From Candidatus Hydrogenedentota bacterium (GTDB lineage: Bacteria; Hydrogenedentota; Hydrogenedentia; Hydrogenedentiales; CAITNO01): DNA of 7,543 nt. Below the pieces are notes generated by a model. It worked only from the letters and a program-made list of their open reading frames with translations, did no database searches and was not told where the DNA came from. Position 1 is the first letter of the stretch. The number at the start of each line of letters is the position of its first letter. Both the position numbers and the translations under genes were made by a program. Below are positions 1 through 6,305 of this stretch, one piece after another. The stretch is taken from assembly GCA_903922535.1 (NCBI GenBank), contig CAIXUF010001167.1:1-7543 (forward strand), in the 5' to 3' direction.

Positions 1-665
1 CGCACAGCGTGCTGAAGCTTTCGTCGGGCCGGGAGGCAATGCGCCACAACTATTTCGGGCGCGCCTATTCCAATGAGGAGATTCATGCCGAACTGACCCG
101 CCGCAAGATTCGGAACACTCGCCTCGACAACGCGCCCGCCACCGGCGCGGGACTGATCCGCGAGGGCAAGATTCTGGGCTGGTTCCAGGGCGGCAGCGAA
201 TTCGGCCAACGGGCGCTGGGTAACCGCAGCATACTCGCCGACCCCACCCGCGCCGAGATGAAGGACGCGGTCAACGCCTCGGTCAAGTACCGCGAGGGAT
301 TCCGTCCCTTTGCCCCGGCCATTCTGTCGGAGCGCCAGCAGGAAGTGCTGGACACACCGGCGGACGCGACCGCCTATTTCATGGAAAAGGTGTTCCCGAT
401 CCGTCCGGCATGGCAAACACGCGTGCCCGCCGTGACCCACTTCGACGGCAGCGGCCGCCCGCAAACCGTGCTTGAGGAGACCAATCCCCGTTTCCATGCG
501 CTCATCACCGAATTTGAGCGACTGTCCTGCGTTCCTCTGGTGTTGAACACTTCCTTCAACATCAACGGCATGCCCCTGGTGGAGACTCCCGGCGACGCGA
601 TATCCTGCTTCTTCGCCTGCGGTCTGGACGCGCTGATTCTAGGGGATTTTCTGGTCGAGAAGTAG
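1..665 (+). CDS. Carbamoyltransferase, C-terminal part (NodU/CmcH family)
   Basis: This is the C-terminal half of an O-carbamoyltransferase, an enzyme family that moves the carbamoyl group of carbamoyl phosphate onto a hydroxyl of a sugar, antibiotic or nodulation factor. The reading frame is open to the left edge (codons from base 3), so the GTG at 9 is probably internal and the N-terminal kinase-like domain lies outside the window. The C-terminal domain is clear: GWFQGGSEFGQRALGNRSIL at about 177-236, then ADP, then KYREGFRPFAPAIL (about 285-327), then VLNTSFNINGMPLVETP near 540-590, and the terminal GLDALILGDFLVEK. Together these match the PF16861-type domain in order and length. The substrate cannot be told from this part. 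It converges on the hydrolase gene, with 46 nt between the two stops. Family assignment is secure; the exact role is unknown. Confidence 0.93.
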   Translation, partial: HSVLKLSSGREAMRHNYFGRAYSNEEIHAELTRRKIRNTRLDNAPATGAGLIREGKILGWFQGGSEFGQRALGNRSILADPTRAEMKDAVNASVKYREGFRPFAPAILSERQQEVLDTPADATAYFMEKVFPIRPAWQTRVPAVTHFDGSGRPQTVLEETNPRFHALITEFERLSCVPLVLNTSFNINGMPLVETPGDAISCFFACGLDALILGDFLVEK

Positions 666-711
666 ACTGGTTTTAGAGCATGGACTGCCCCAAACGCCGG
701 GGACGGAGCGC
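666..711. other. Convergent intergenic gap, no clear terminator
   Basis: A 46-nt gap separates the stops of two convergent genes. It contains a short CCCC/GGGG inverted pair (around 688-702), but neither strand shows a proper GC stem followed by a T-run. I cannot call an intrinsic terminator here. Confidence 0.4.
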
Positions 712-1563
712 CTAACGGAACCACCCGTTAAGCAGGTCCGCGGTCTGTTGTGGCTGCTCTTGGGGAATGAAGTGGCCCACATTCTCCATAATCTCCAGCC
801 TTGATCCCGGCGCCTGCCGATGCTGTTCCTGAATATGCTCCAACATGTAACTTCGGGTTCCGGTGACAAGCAGCAGGGGCACGCCAAACTCGTGCATCCG
901 GATCAGTGCGAACTCGGTGGAACCCCCTTCGTAAAAGTGTGCCTCAATCGAACCGGGGCACTTCAGACGGACGCTACCGTCCGGCAGATCCTCAAATCCG
1001 TAGGCGACAAACTTCTCAAAGGCCTCCGCCGACCAGGCATTGTAGGGAATCTTGCGGCCAAGCCGCTCGCGAACGGCGTCCCGTGAGGGAAAATGCCCTT
1101 TTCTGCGGCGCGCCTGGTCCGCCATGGGGTTGATTCCAGGAAAAAAGGAATCCCTGGCCACAATGGCGTCAAGAAGGGCGATTTTTCGGAAGAGTCCGGG
1201 GCGGGCCAACTGCGCAAGGGTTACCGCAACACCGCCGCCGGAGTGCCCCACGGCCACCACCCCGCCGCCGGAACCCAACTGTTCCCCAACGGCTGCCACG
1301 TCCGCGCCGAAGGCTTGCCATGGGTAGTGCTGGCCGCCGCGCGGCTTGTCCGAATCGCCATGCCCGCGAAGATCCATGGCCAGTATGCGCGCCTGGACAG
1401 AAAGCCGGGCAATCACGGGCTCCCAGATGCGCCCGAGCGTGCCGGCACAGTGGCAGAAGAGCAGGGGAGGGCCGCCGCCACCGTAATCCCACACCCGCAA
1501 CCGCACCCCGGCCGAACCCGCGATGTCAAGAGGTACGGGCTGAAGCGCACTGGCATCATTCAT
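712..1563 (-). CDS. Alpha/beta-fold hydrolase
   Basis: A 283-residue serine hydrolase of the alpha/beta-hydrolase fold, with no signal peptide seen, so probably cytoplasmic. It shows an oxyanion-loop region FCHCAGTLGRIWEP (residues 36-49), the strand-turn MDLRGHGDSDKP (63-74), and the nucleophile elbow VGHSGGG with Ser108. The catalytic His is in NVGHFIPQEQP (His264). The usual acid site after the later strand reads LLVTGTRS, with Ser238 where 'GxxD' is expected. Asp132 in ALLDAI, after the preceding strand, may supply the acid instead. The ATG at 1561-1563 has a GAGG about 7 nt upstream. It is the last gene of the rpoN-Dabb-hydrolase run, 56 nt after the Dabb stop. The substrate (ester, lactone, C-C bond or halide) cannot be deduced; the fold assignment is firm. 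Confidence 0.9.
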   Translation of the reverse strand: MNDASALQPVPLDIAGSAGVRLRVWDYGGGGPPLLFCHCAGTLGRIWEPVIARLSVQARILAMDLRGHGDSDKPRGGQHYPWQAFGADVAAVGEQLGSGGGVVAVGHSGGGVAVTLAQLARPGLFRKIALLDAIVARDSFFPGINPMADQARRRKGHFPSRDAVRERLGRKIPYNAWSAEAFEKFVAYGFEDLPDGSVRLKCPGSIEAHFYEGGSTEFALIRMHEFGVPLLLVTGTRSYMLEHIQEQHRQAPGSRLEIMENVGHFIPQEQPQQTADLLNGWFR

Positions 1564-1619
1564 CGACGAACCTCATGTTCCGCAACCGGCCCGCGTTAAC
1601 CTGCGGCCGTGCCGGCATT

Positions 1620-1919
1620 TCAAACGGCGTCGTAGATTTGAACGCGGTTCCAGCACCCGGAGAAGGCGCCGAGAAAGGCCAAGTGCAGCGGATGTTCCTG
1701 ATAGATGTCGTGGGCGCCCATGTCTTCCATGATCACCGTGAGCGCGAAATCGTAGTCCGTCACCAGCACCGGCCGGGACGGCGAGTCGGCGGGGACGCCC
1801 ACATACATCTCCTTTACGGACGGCACGCCGCGCAGCGATTCGAGCCCTTCCCTGAATGCCTGCCTTCTTGTGTCGTCGATGTCGTCCCGTAGCCAAAAGT
1901 AGACGCTGTGCACGAGCAT
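1620..1919 (-). CDS. Dabb-family (stress-responsive A/B barrel) protein
   Basis: A 99-residue protein of the Dabb family, small dimeric alpha-beta barrels of the ferredoxin-like type. It begins MLVHSVYFWLRDD, the typical first strand with the conserved His and acidic turn. It continues with a helix (TRRQAFREGLESL), a second strand (KEMYVGVPADSP), a third strand (TDYDFALTVIMEDM), and ends with the diagnostic HDIYQEHPLHLAFLGAFSGC (about residues 69-88) and a last strand NRVQIYD. The length is normal for a single-domain member. The start at 1917-1919 has AGGAGA 8-9 nt upstream, and the gene begins only 12 nt after the rpoN stop, so co-transcription is very likely. Most bacterial Dabb proteins have no known reaction, and none can be assigned here. 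Confidence 0.9.
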   Translation of the reverse strand: MLVHSVYFWLRDDIDDTRRQAFREGLESLRGVPSVKEMYVGVPADSPSRPVLVTDYDFALTVIMEDMGAHDIYQEHPLHLAFLGAFSGCWNRVQIYDAV

Positions 1920-1931
1920 GCCAGATTTCTC

Positions 1932-3449
1932 CTATTTTCCGAAGTGGCGGCGGCGCCCGCTGGTGGGAATGTCCATCTCTTCCCGGTATTTGGCCACGGT
2001 GCGCCGTGCAATCTCAAGGCCCTGTTTGCGCAGCAGATCGGCAATCGTCTGATCACTGAGCGGCTTGCGATTGTCCTCCGCATCGATCATCTGCCGTATC
2101 TTGGCCTGCACGGCGCGGGAGGATTGCTCCTCGCCGTCGGCGCTCGCAAGCCCGGTGGAGAAGAACCGTTTCATCTCGATCACGCCCTGGGGCGTCTGAA
2201 TGAACTTTCCGCTAACCGCGCGCGACATGGTGGACTCGTGCGCGCCGACCCGTTCCGCGATATCCTTGAGCCGGAGCGGCTTGAGGTACATTTCGCCCTT
2301 TTCAAGGAATTCTTCCTGGGTTTCAGCAATCACCTCGGCCGCCTTGACCAGCGTCTGCTCGCGGCGGGTCAGATTCTTGAGCAGCGCTTCGGCGGCCCGG
2401 CGTTTGTCCTCCAGAAAAGAACGCACCTCCCGGTCCGCCGACTTGTCCAAATACTGCGCGTATTCGCTGTTCCAGCGGATATGGAACTGGCGATCGGAGG
2501 CGGGCACCACTTCAAACCGGGGACTGCCCTCGACACGGCGCTCCTCGGGCACTTCCTGGATGATCACCTCCGGTGTAACCGCCAGGCTGGGCCCCGTCGA
2601 GAAACGGCGACCCGGCCGCGGTTCCAACATGGACACGCGTTCGGCCAAGACTTCGGCCGCCTTCTCCGATATGTGCATGGCGCGGGCAATCAGCGGAATC
2701 CGCCGGTTGCCCAAGTCCTCCAGATGGGAAGAAACCAAGGTCCGCAACATGCTGTCACCGGGGAACTCCGCGTCAATCTGCAGGAGAAGGCACTCGCGCA
2801 GGTCGGCGGCACCCACGCCGCTGGGATCGAATGTCTTTACCACGGCAAGCATGCGCTGGAGAGCCTCGGGGGCGATGCCGACTTCGGACGCAAGCGCATC
2901 AATGTCGCCCCGAAAATAGCCGCTGTCATCCAGCGCAAGAATGATGGTCTCTCCGGCCAGCAGGTCTCCCGGATCGTCCACCGTGGCGCGCAACTGGCTG
3001 AGCAGGTGGGCCTGAAGACTTTCCTCTCCGGTGACCGAATCCATCCGGTATTCCCATGCCCCATAAAGGTCGGGATTGACACTCAAATCCCTGCCTTCCC
3101 GGTATCGGTCATCCCCGGCATCGTACGTTTCTGTGGAGGTGTCACGGAACTCCAAGTCCGCCGCGCGCTTCAAATCGGTGTTCTCACCGTCCCGGGAGAG
3201 GATGTTTGCCTCCACCGCCTCCGCAAAACTTGCATCGTTGGCATCCTCTTCCAGCTTTGCCGAAGCGGGAGGAAGACCATCCTCTGGAGGAATCAGTTCG
3301 AGTAGCGGATTCTGCTCCACCTCGGCGGCAAGATACTCCTCCAACTCCAAACTATTCATTTGCAGCAGGTTAAGGCCCAGTATCTGCTGCTGGGTCAAAA
3401 TCAGCCGCTGTTCCTGACGCTGTACAAATTGATGCTCTAAACGCAACAT
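1932..3449 (-). CDS. rpoN: RNA polymerase sigma-54 factor RpoN
   Basis: Alternative sigma factor that directs core RNA polymerase to -24/-12 promoters opened by AAA+ activators. The chosen 505-residue product starts MLRLEHQ. Region I is Gln/Leu-rich (residues 1-50, with LTQQQILGLNLLQM and EQNPLLEL). An acidic region II follows (about 55-135). The core-binding domain contains LDDSGYF (173-179) and FDPSGVGAADLRECLLLQ (207-224). The HTH region lies at 394-434 (LKDIAERVGAHESTMSRAV through FIQTPQG and FFSTGL), and the RpoN box ARRTVAKYR at 481-489 is intact. The frame is open 27 codons further upstream, but that extension crosses the predicted -10 element. The ATG at 3447-3449 also has GGAAGGTGG 6 nt upstream, so the shorter start is preferred. 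The gene lacks the common lptB/hpf/ptsN neighbours. Confidence 0.97.
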   Translation of the reverse strand: MLRLEHQFVQRQEQRLILTQQQILGLNLLQMNSLELEEYLAAEVEQNPLLELIPPEDGLPPASAKLEEDANDASFAEAVEANILSRDGENTDLKRAADLEFRDTSTETYDAGDDRYREGRDLSVNPDLYGAWEYRMDSVTGEESLQAHLLSQLRATVDDPGDLLAGETIILALDDSGYFRGDIDALASEVGIAPEALQRMLAVVKTFDPSGVGAADLRECLLLQIDAEFPGDSMLRTLVSSHLEDLGNRRIPLIARAMHISEKAAEVLAERVSMLEPRPGRRFSTGPSLAVTPEVIIQEVPEERRVEGSPRFEVVPASDRQFHIRWNSEYAQYLDKSADREVRSFLEDKRRAAEALLKNLTRREQTLVKAAEVIAETQEEFLEKGEMYLKPLRLKDIAERVGAHESTMSRAVSGKFIQTPQGVIEMKRFFSTGLASADGEEQSSRAVQAKIRQMIDAEDNRKPLSDQTIADLLRKQGLEIARRTVAKYREEMDIPTSGRRRHFGK

Positions 3450-3455
3450 ATAAAA

Positions 3456-3464
3456 CCACCTTCC
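3456..3464 (-). promoter_or_regulatory. Ribosome binding site deciding the rpoN start
   Basis: On the minus strand this reads GGAAGGTGG, a near-consensus Shine-Dalgarno site 6 nt before the ATG at 3447-3449. It supports the 505-residue RpoN over the longer open frame that begins at 3530. Confidence 0.75.
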
Positions 3465-3480
3465 AAGCAATAACCATGCC

Positions 3481-3509
3481 GTTATATCACGGGTCCGAAG
3501 CAAAATCAA
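3481..3509 (-). promoter_or_regulatory. Sigma-70-type promoter of the rpoN operon
   Basis: On the minus strand a -35 TTGATT (3504-3509) is separated by exactly 17 nt from a -10 TATAAC (3481-3486). Transcription would begin near 3473, giving a leader of about 25 nt that includes the rpoN ribosome site. The two boxes match consensus at 4 of 6 (-35) and 5 of 6 (-10) positions. This is prediction from sequence only. Confidence 0.6.
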
Positions 3510-3534
3510 TAGTGTGCCCGAAAAGCCCAATCTT

Positions 3535-3543
3535 TGGTATACT
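3535..3543 (+). promoter_or_regulatory. Extended -10 promoter of the walJ-like operon
   Basis: TGGTATACT is an extended -10 element (TGn followed by TATACT). No convincing -35 lies 17 nt upstream (TGCCCG), as is common for extended -10 promoters. Transcription would start near 3550, about 40 nt before the GTG at 3592. It lies back to back with the rpoN promoter inside a 142-nt intergenic region. Confidence 0.5.
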
Positions 3544-3591
3544 TTTCACCATTGAATCACGCCGCAACACGGGCACTCGGAAGGTTGAATT

Positions 3592-4365
3592 GTGATAAAG
3601 TTTGCATTATTGGCCAGCGGGAGCAGTGGAAACGCCACGTTGGTTACGGACGGGCTGAATTCCGTTCTGATCGACAATGGACTCAGCCTGAAACGCCTTG
3701 AGGAACGCCTTGCGGCGGTGGGGATATGCCCGTCCGAGTTAAAGGGGGTCTTTGTCACCCACGAACACGGGGACCACGTGGCTGGTTTGGGTATTCTGTC
3801 CCGCAGGCACGGCGTGCCGGTATTCATGACGGAGGGAACACGCGCGTCGCTGCCCCCGACGGTCGGACGGATTGATCGGCTGGAGACGGTTGAGGCGGGG
3901 AATACGGTCACCATCGGCGGACTCAACATATCCAGTTTCTCCATTGCCCATGACGCGGCGGACCCGGTCAGCTACACCGTCACCAACGCATCGGCAAAGC
4001 TGGGATTTGCCACGGACTTTGGCCACACGTCGCATCTGGTGCGTAACCGCCTGGCCCATTCCCACGCGCTGGTGATCGAGTCGAACTACTGTCCTCACAT
4101 GCTCCGCACCGGATCCTATCCGCCCAAAATACAACAGCGGATCAGCAGCCGCAGCGGCCATCTCTCCAACCACGACGCGGCCAAACTGCTGTCGGAACTG
4201 GCCCACGACGGGCTGCAACTGGTGGTCCTGGTGCACCTCAGCCGCGAGAACAATCTGCCCGCGCTGGCCTCGCGGCTGGCGCGCGAGGCACTTCCGGGTC
4301 ATCCCGCGGAAATCGTCGTGGCCCCCCCGGACGGCAGTTCGCGGCTCTTCGAGGTTCACGGATGA
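3592..4365 (+). CDS. walJ: MBL-fold metallo-hydrolase, WalJ/YycJ-like
   Basis: A 257-residue metallo-beta-lactamase-fold protein of the YycJ/WalJ branch, probably a two-metal nuclease or phosphoesterase in the cytoplasm. The family start LLASGSSGNATLV (residues 6-18) and LIDNGLS (26-32) are followed by the metal-binding motif THEHGDH (His57, His59, Asp61, His62). Further metal ligands are likely His120 (SIAHDAADP) and Asp142 (FATDFGHTS), and the branch-specific ESNYCPHML (163-171) and GHLSNHDAA (189-197) are intact. A late histidine lies in VLVHLSREN (His215). The start is GTG with GGAAGG 7 nt upstream. In Firmicutes walJ sits with the walRK cell-wall regulators, but here it is joined to a PocR-type regulator by an ATGA overlap. 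The symbol is by family resemblance; the physiological substrate is unproven. Confidence 0.88.
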   Translation: MIKFALLASGSSGNATLVTDGLNSVLIDNGLSLKRLEERLAAVGICPSELKGVFVTHEHGDHVAGLGILSRRHGVPVFMTEGTRASLPPTVGRIDRLETVEAGNTVTIGGLNISSFSIAHDAADPVSYTVTNASAKLGFATDFGHTSHLVRNRLAHSHALVIESNYCPHMLRTGSYPPKIQQRISSRSGHLSNHDAAKLLSELAHDGLQLVVLVHLSRENNLPALASRLAREALPGHPAEIVVAPPDGSSRLFEVHG

Positions 4366-5651
4366 GTCCCGGCCCGGAGTTCTTTGAACTCCCGACGGTG
4401 CGCCGCATTTTGGAGCGCGCCGCGCTGGGTGCCGGGGTGCCCCTGAGCGTGCATCCCTTCGCAAACAACCGGGAAGGCGCGTTGATCGCGGGCTGGGGGC
4501 ACTGTGGGGTCTGCGCGCACGTGAACGCAATCCCCGCCGGTGAACGGGCCTGCCGCCAATCCCGCCGCACCGGGTCCATGCTTGCGATAAGTCAGGAGCT
4601 GCCCAACAACTACCCCTGCCATATGGGCCTTGGGGTCGTGGCCATTTCCCCGGAATCGTTGCCGGGAATTGTGCTCACTTTTGGCCCCTATTGCCCGGCC
4701 ACGGAAGCCCGTGGCCTGGAGAGCGGCGCGTGTGCCGGTCTTTCCGAACTTTTGGGGGAAGAGGTCACCGAACTGCCGTTTTCACTGGACGATGTTCACC
4801 GCACACCCAAGGGGGCCCTGGCGGTGGTGGCGGAATGGACGGTGGAGGCGCTGAACCGCGAAGTGGAACGGCTGAACACGCCGACTGCGGCACCGGAGCC
4901 GGACCGGGAAAGGCCCTCTGCCAAACGGCCCGCCAGGCCGGAGTCACGGCCCGTTCACGAGGAACTTGCCATTGCGCTCTCAGGCGGTGTGCACGGTCCG
5001 TTGCGCGAATATCTGCGCTCCTGTCTCGACGAGGCCGGAGAACGCGCCACAGCCACCCGGCGCGGCGGCGCCGTGTCCATGGCGGTGTCGCGCCTGCTGG
5101 AAGTCTGCCATGGTGCCGGGGCCGACCTGTCGGACGCATGGCCCGCTTTTGCCGACTTCGCCGCCAAGGCCGCGGGGTATGACGCGGACCGGGCCCTCAT
5201 CGACGCCGCGGTGCGGGTGCTGGACGCCGCAGTCTGGCCAACCCCGACGGCGGGGAACATACGGAAAGCTGCGGAAACACACAAGGCCGGGGAAGCTATC
5301 GCGGCGCAGACACCGGCACCGGTTCGCTTGAACGACACGGAATTGAACCGTATTCTGCTGCCCCACATTGCGGAAAAGGTGAATCTCACCGAAGTGGCCC
5401 AACAGCTCGGCGTTTCGCCCAGCGCCATCACGCACCGGCTCCAGCGCCGCTTTGGCCTTTCCTATTCGGAGTATTTGGGTCGGCTCCGCGCGGAGAAGGC
5501 CAAGGAACTGCTGCGGCGAACCCGCCTGGGCGTTGCCGAAGTCGCGTTGCGCGTCGGCATCAGCGACCCCGCCAATCTGGCCCGTCTGTTTCGCCGCCAT
5601 GTCGGATTGAGCCCCAAAGAATACCGGTCCCGGTACGGGAGAAAGTCATGA
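4362..5651 (+). CDS. PocR-domain AraC-family transcriptional regulator
   Basis: A 429-residue cytoplasmic regulator. The N-terminal ~170 residues look like a PocR sensory domain (the family named after the Salmonella propanediol/cobalamin regulator): GWGHCGVCAHV (Cys48, Cys51), ERACRQSR (Cys64), NYPCHMGLG (Cys86) and a final strand LTFGPYC (Cys111). A Pro/Arg-rich linker spans about 172-198, and a helical middle segment (about 199-310) of unclear family follows. The C-terminal AraC-type double HTH (about 327-427) shows VNLTEVAQQLGVSPSAITHR, then RLGVAEVALRVGISDPANLA, and ends RHVGLSPKEYRSRYG, the family signature. Its ATG overlaps the walJ-like stop by ATGA. Its own stop overlaps the start of a 25-codon ORF in the same way. 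The four N-terminal Cys residues could bind a metal or cofactor; the effector and target genes are unknown. Confidence 0.88.
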   Translation: MSPGPEFFELPTVRRILERAALGAGVPLSVHPFANNREGALIAGWGHCGVCAHVNAIPAGERACRQSRRTGSMLAISQELPNNYPCHMGLGVVAISPESLPGIVLTFGPYCPATEARGLESGACAGLSELLGEEVTELPFSLDDVHRTPKGALAVVAEWTVEALNREVERLNTPTAAPEPDRERPSAKRPARPESRPVHEELAIALSGGVHGPLREYLRSCLDEAGERATATRRGGAVSMAVSRLLEVCHGAGADLSDAWPAFADFAAKAAGYDADRALIDAAVRVLDAAVWPTPTAGNIRKAAETHKAGEAIAAQTPAPVRLNDTELNRILLPHIAEKVNLTEVAQQLGVSPSAITHRLQRRFGLSYSEYLGRLRAEKAKELLRRTRLGVAEVALRVGISDPANLARLFRRHVGLSPKEYRSRYGRKS

Positions 5652-5725
5652 ACGCTTCCCACTGGCTTGCCCGGCGTCCACGTAGAAGCGGCATCTTGCC
5701 GCTTTCTCACAAGAGAACGCCATGA
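5648..5725 (+). CDS. 25-residue bridging ORF, possible leader/coupling peptide
   Basis: A 25-codon ORF begins MNASHWLARR and ends KRTP. Its ATG overlaps the PocR-regulator stop (ATGA at 5648-5651) and its TGA overlaps the next ATG (ATGA at 5722-5725). It therefore forms an exact translational bridge between the regulator and the 54-residue protein. It contains the hairpin at 5686-5704. Its first residues resemble those of the next ORF (MNTSSWITRL), so it may be a decayed partial copy of that gene's start rather than a functional peptide. There is no recognisable domain. I give it modest odds of being translated for a purpose. Confidence 0.35.
   Translation: MNASHWLARRPRRSGILPLSHKRTP
5686..5704 (+). 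terminator. Strong short hairpin, weak terminator or attenuator
   Basis: AAGCGGCA, loop TCT, TGCCGCTT makes a perfect 8-bp stem with a 3-nt loop. It is followed by TCTCAC, with only a short T stretch (5703-5705). It could be an inefficient intrinsic terminator after the regulator, or an RNA structure modulating translation into the small Cys-rich ORF that begins 18 nt later. The poor U-tract makes full termination doubtful. Confidence 0.45.
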
Positions 5726-5886
5726 ATACGTCGTCTTGGATCACCCGTCTGCGCCAATGGTGGCTGCGGCTGCGCTGTCCGACAGAATTTCTTTGCGACA
5801 ACTGCCGCTATGACCACCCGTCCGCCTGCCACCGTCCGCAGCGCCCCAACGCTGTGCGCTGTCCCGATTACCGCCCGCGAAGCTGA
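5722..5886 (+). CDS. Small Cys-rich protein, putative zinc-binding (54 aa)
   Basis: A 54-residue ORF of a type I do not recognise as a named family. The N-terminus is an amphipathic, Trp/Arg-rich helix (SWITRLRQWWLRLR, residues 5-18). The rest holds five Cys, four of them spaced C25-x2-C28-x7-C36-x10-C47 around CDNCRYDHPSAC and RPNAVRCPDYRPR, a layout consistent with one zinc site. The start overlaps the stop of the 25-codon bridging ORF (ATGA), and a weak AAGAGA lies about 5 nt upstream, so translation may depend on coupling to the regulator. Codon use resembles the neighbouring genes, which favours a real gene. The Trp/Arg helix could touch membrane or nucleic acid, but no function can be assigned. 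Confidence 0.6.
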   Translation: MNTSSWITRLRQWWLRLRCPTEFLCDNCRYDHPSACHRPQRPNAVRCPDYRPRS

Positions 5887-5903
5887 CGGGACTAGAGACA
5901 CCG

Positions 5904-6068
5904 CTAAGCGCGACACTTGATTGGGAGAAAGGGGGAAGCGTGCTCAAGCAGCAATTTCAGGTAAAGATTCCTGTCCCCGTCGCAAAAGAAAACATCCTCC
6001 CGGCGGTTGCCCCGCTGGGTGATGTGATAGGGAACCCCCGGCACCACCATGCGCGCTGCTCTCGGCAT
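5904..6068 (-). pseudogene. REP-associated (Y1/RAYT) transposase, N-terminal fragment
   Basis: This 54-codon ORF matches the N-terminus of REP-associated tyrosine transposases of the IS200-like Y1 superfamily. It starts MPRAARMVVPGVPYHITQRG, followed by NRREDVFFCDGDRNLYLKLL, a very typical beginning. Similarity stops after LLLEHA (about 5937), and the last ten residues (SPFLPIKCRA) look like random read-through. The HUH motif (usually within an 'NHVHL' type segment) and the catalytic Tyr, which lie further on in a protein of about 200 residues, are absent, so the fragment cannot be active. The same frame is open upstream to 6497, but the family start MPRAAR fixes the original start at 6068. 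A promoter and a REP-like hairpin lie directly upstream. Confidence 0.82.
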
Positions 6069-6074
6069 GACACC

Positions 6075-6103
6075 AACGTAGCGCCGCCACGGACACTTGT
6101 CAA
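6075..6103 (-). promoter_or_regulatory. Promoter-like sequence of the transposase fragment
   Basis: On the minus strand a perfect -35 TTGACA (6098-6103) and a 17-nt spacer precede TACGTT (6075-6080), a weak -10. The -10 is only 6 nt from the ATG at 6068, so a transcript from it would be nearly leaderless, and no clear Shine-Dalgarno site is present. The -10 match is poor, so this is tentative. Confidence 0.35.
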
Positions 6104-6109
6104 GACAGA

Positions 6110-6130
6110 AAATGGGTAGCGTCCCCATTT
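6110..6130. repeat. REP-like hairpin with GTAG next to the transposase
   Basis: AAATGGG (6110-6116) and CCCATTT (6124-6130) form a perfect 7-bp inverted repeat with a 7-nt loop, TAGCGTC. The junction carries the tetranucleotide GTAG (6116-6119), known to mark REP sequences recognised by RAYT transposases, although there it usually sits at the foot of the hairpin. It lies about 40 nt upstream of the transposase start. I see only one copy in the window. Confidence 0.5.
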
Positions 6131-6305
6131 CCCGCAGGTCTCCTCTTCTCCGGACCATCTTCGTGATATTGACGCTGTTTCCAGAAGCGCTCTGTGCGGA
6201 TGACAATCGGATGCCGCATGGGTTGCCAACACCGGCGCGTGGCGGATGCACCGCGAACGAAAGAGGAGACCTGCGGTCGGAAGAGAGTGGCGTGGTCTGG
6301 AAACC
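6131..6305. other. No recognisable gene; decayed or junction sequence
   Basis: The minus-strand frame is open here but the translation (for example SSDRRSPLSFAVHPPR) does not resemble a protein I know. It joins the exported-protein remnant to the transposase region. I see no RNA gene or promoter. It is best read as degenerate sequence. Confidence 0.4.

Noticed and set aside
1908..3305. A 465-residue plus-strand open frame opposite rpoN
   Set aside because: It lies wholly antisense to a certain rpoN gene and its translation has no family features; high GC produces such shadow frames.
3450..3530. A 27-residue N-terminal extension of RpoN (start at 3530)
   Set aside because: It overlaps a well-formed -35/-10 promoter, while a strong ribosome site precedes the ATG at 3447-3449, where RpoN family similarity begins.
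3514..3576. Inverted pair GTGCCCG / CGGGCAC flanking the walJ-like promoter
   Set aside because: Only 7 bp with a 49-nt gap; at this GC it may be chance, so I do not call an operator.
3739..4530. A 263-residue minus-strand open frame opposite the walJ-like gene
   Set aside because: Arg/Gly-rich low-complexity translation, antisense to a clear metallo-hydrolase.
4680..4698. A TGGC...TTGC string resembling a sigma-54 promoter
   Set aside because: The spacing between GG and GC is 8 instead of 10 nt and it lies inside the regulator gene.
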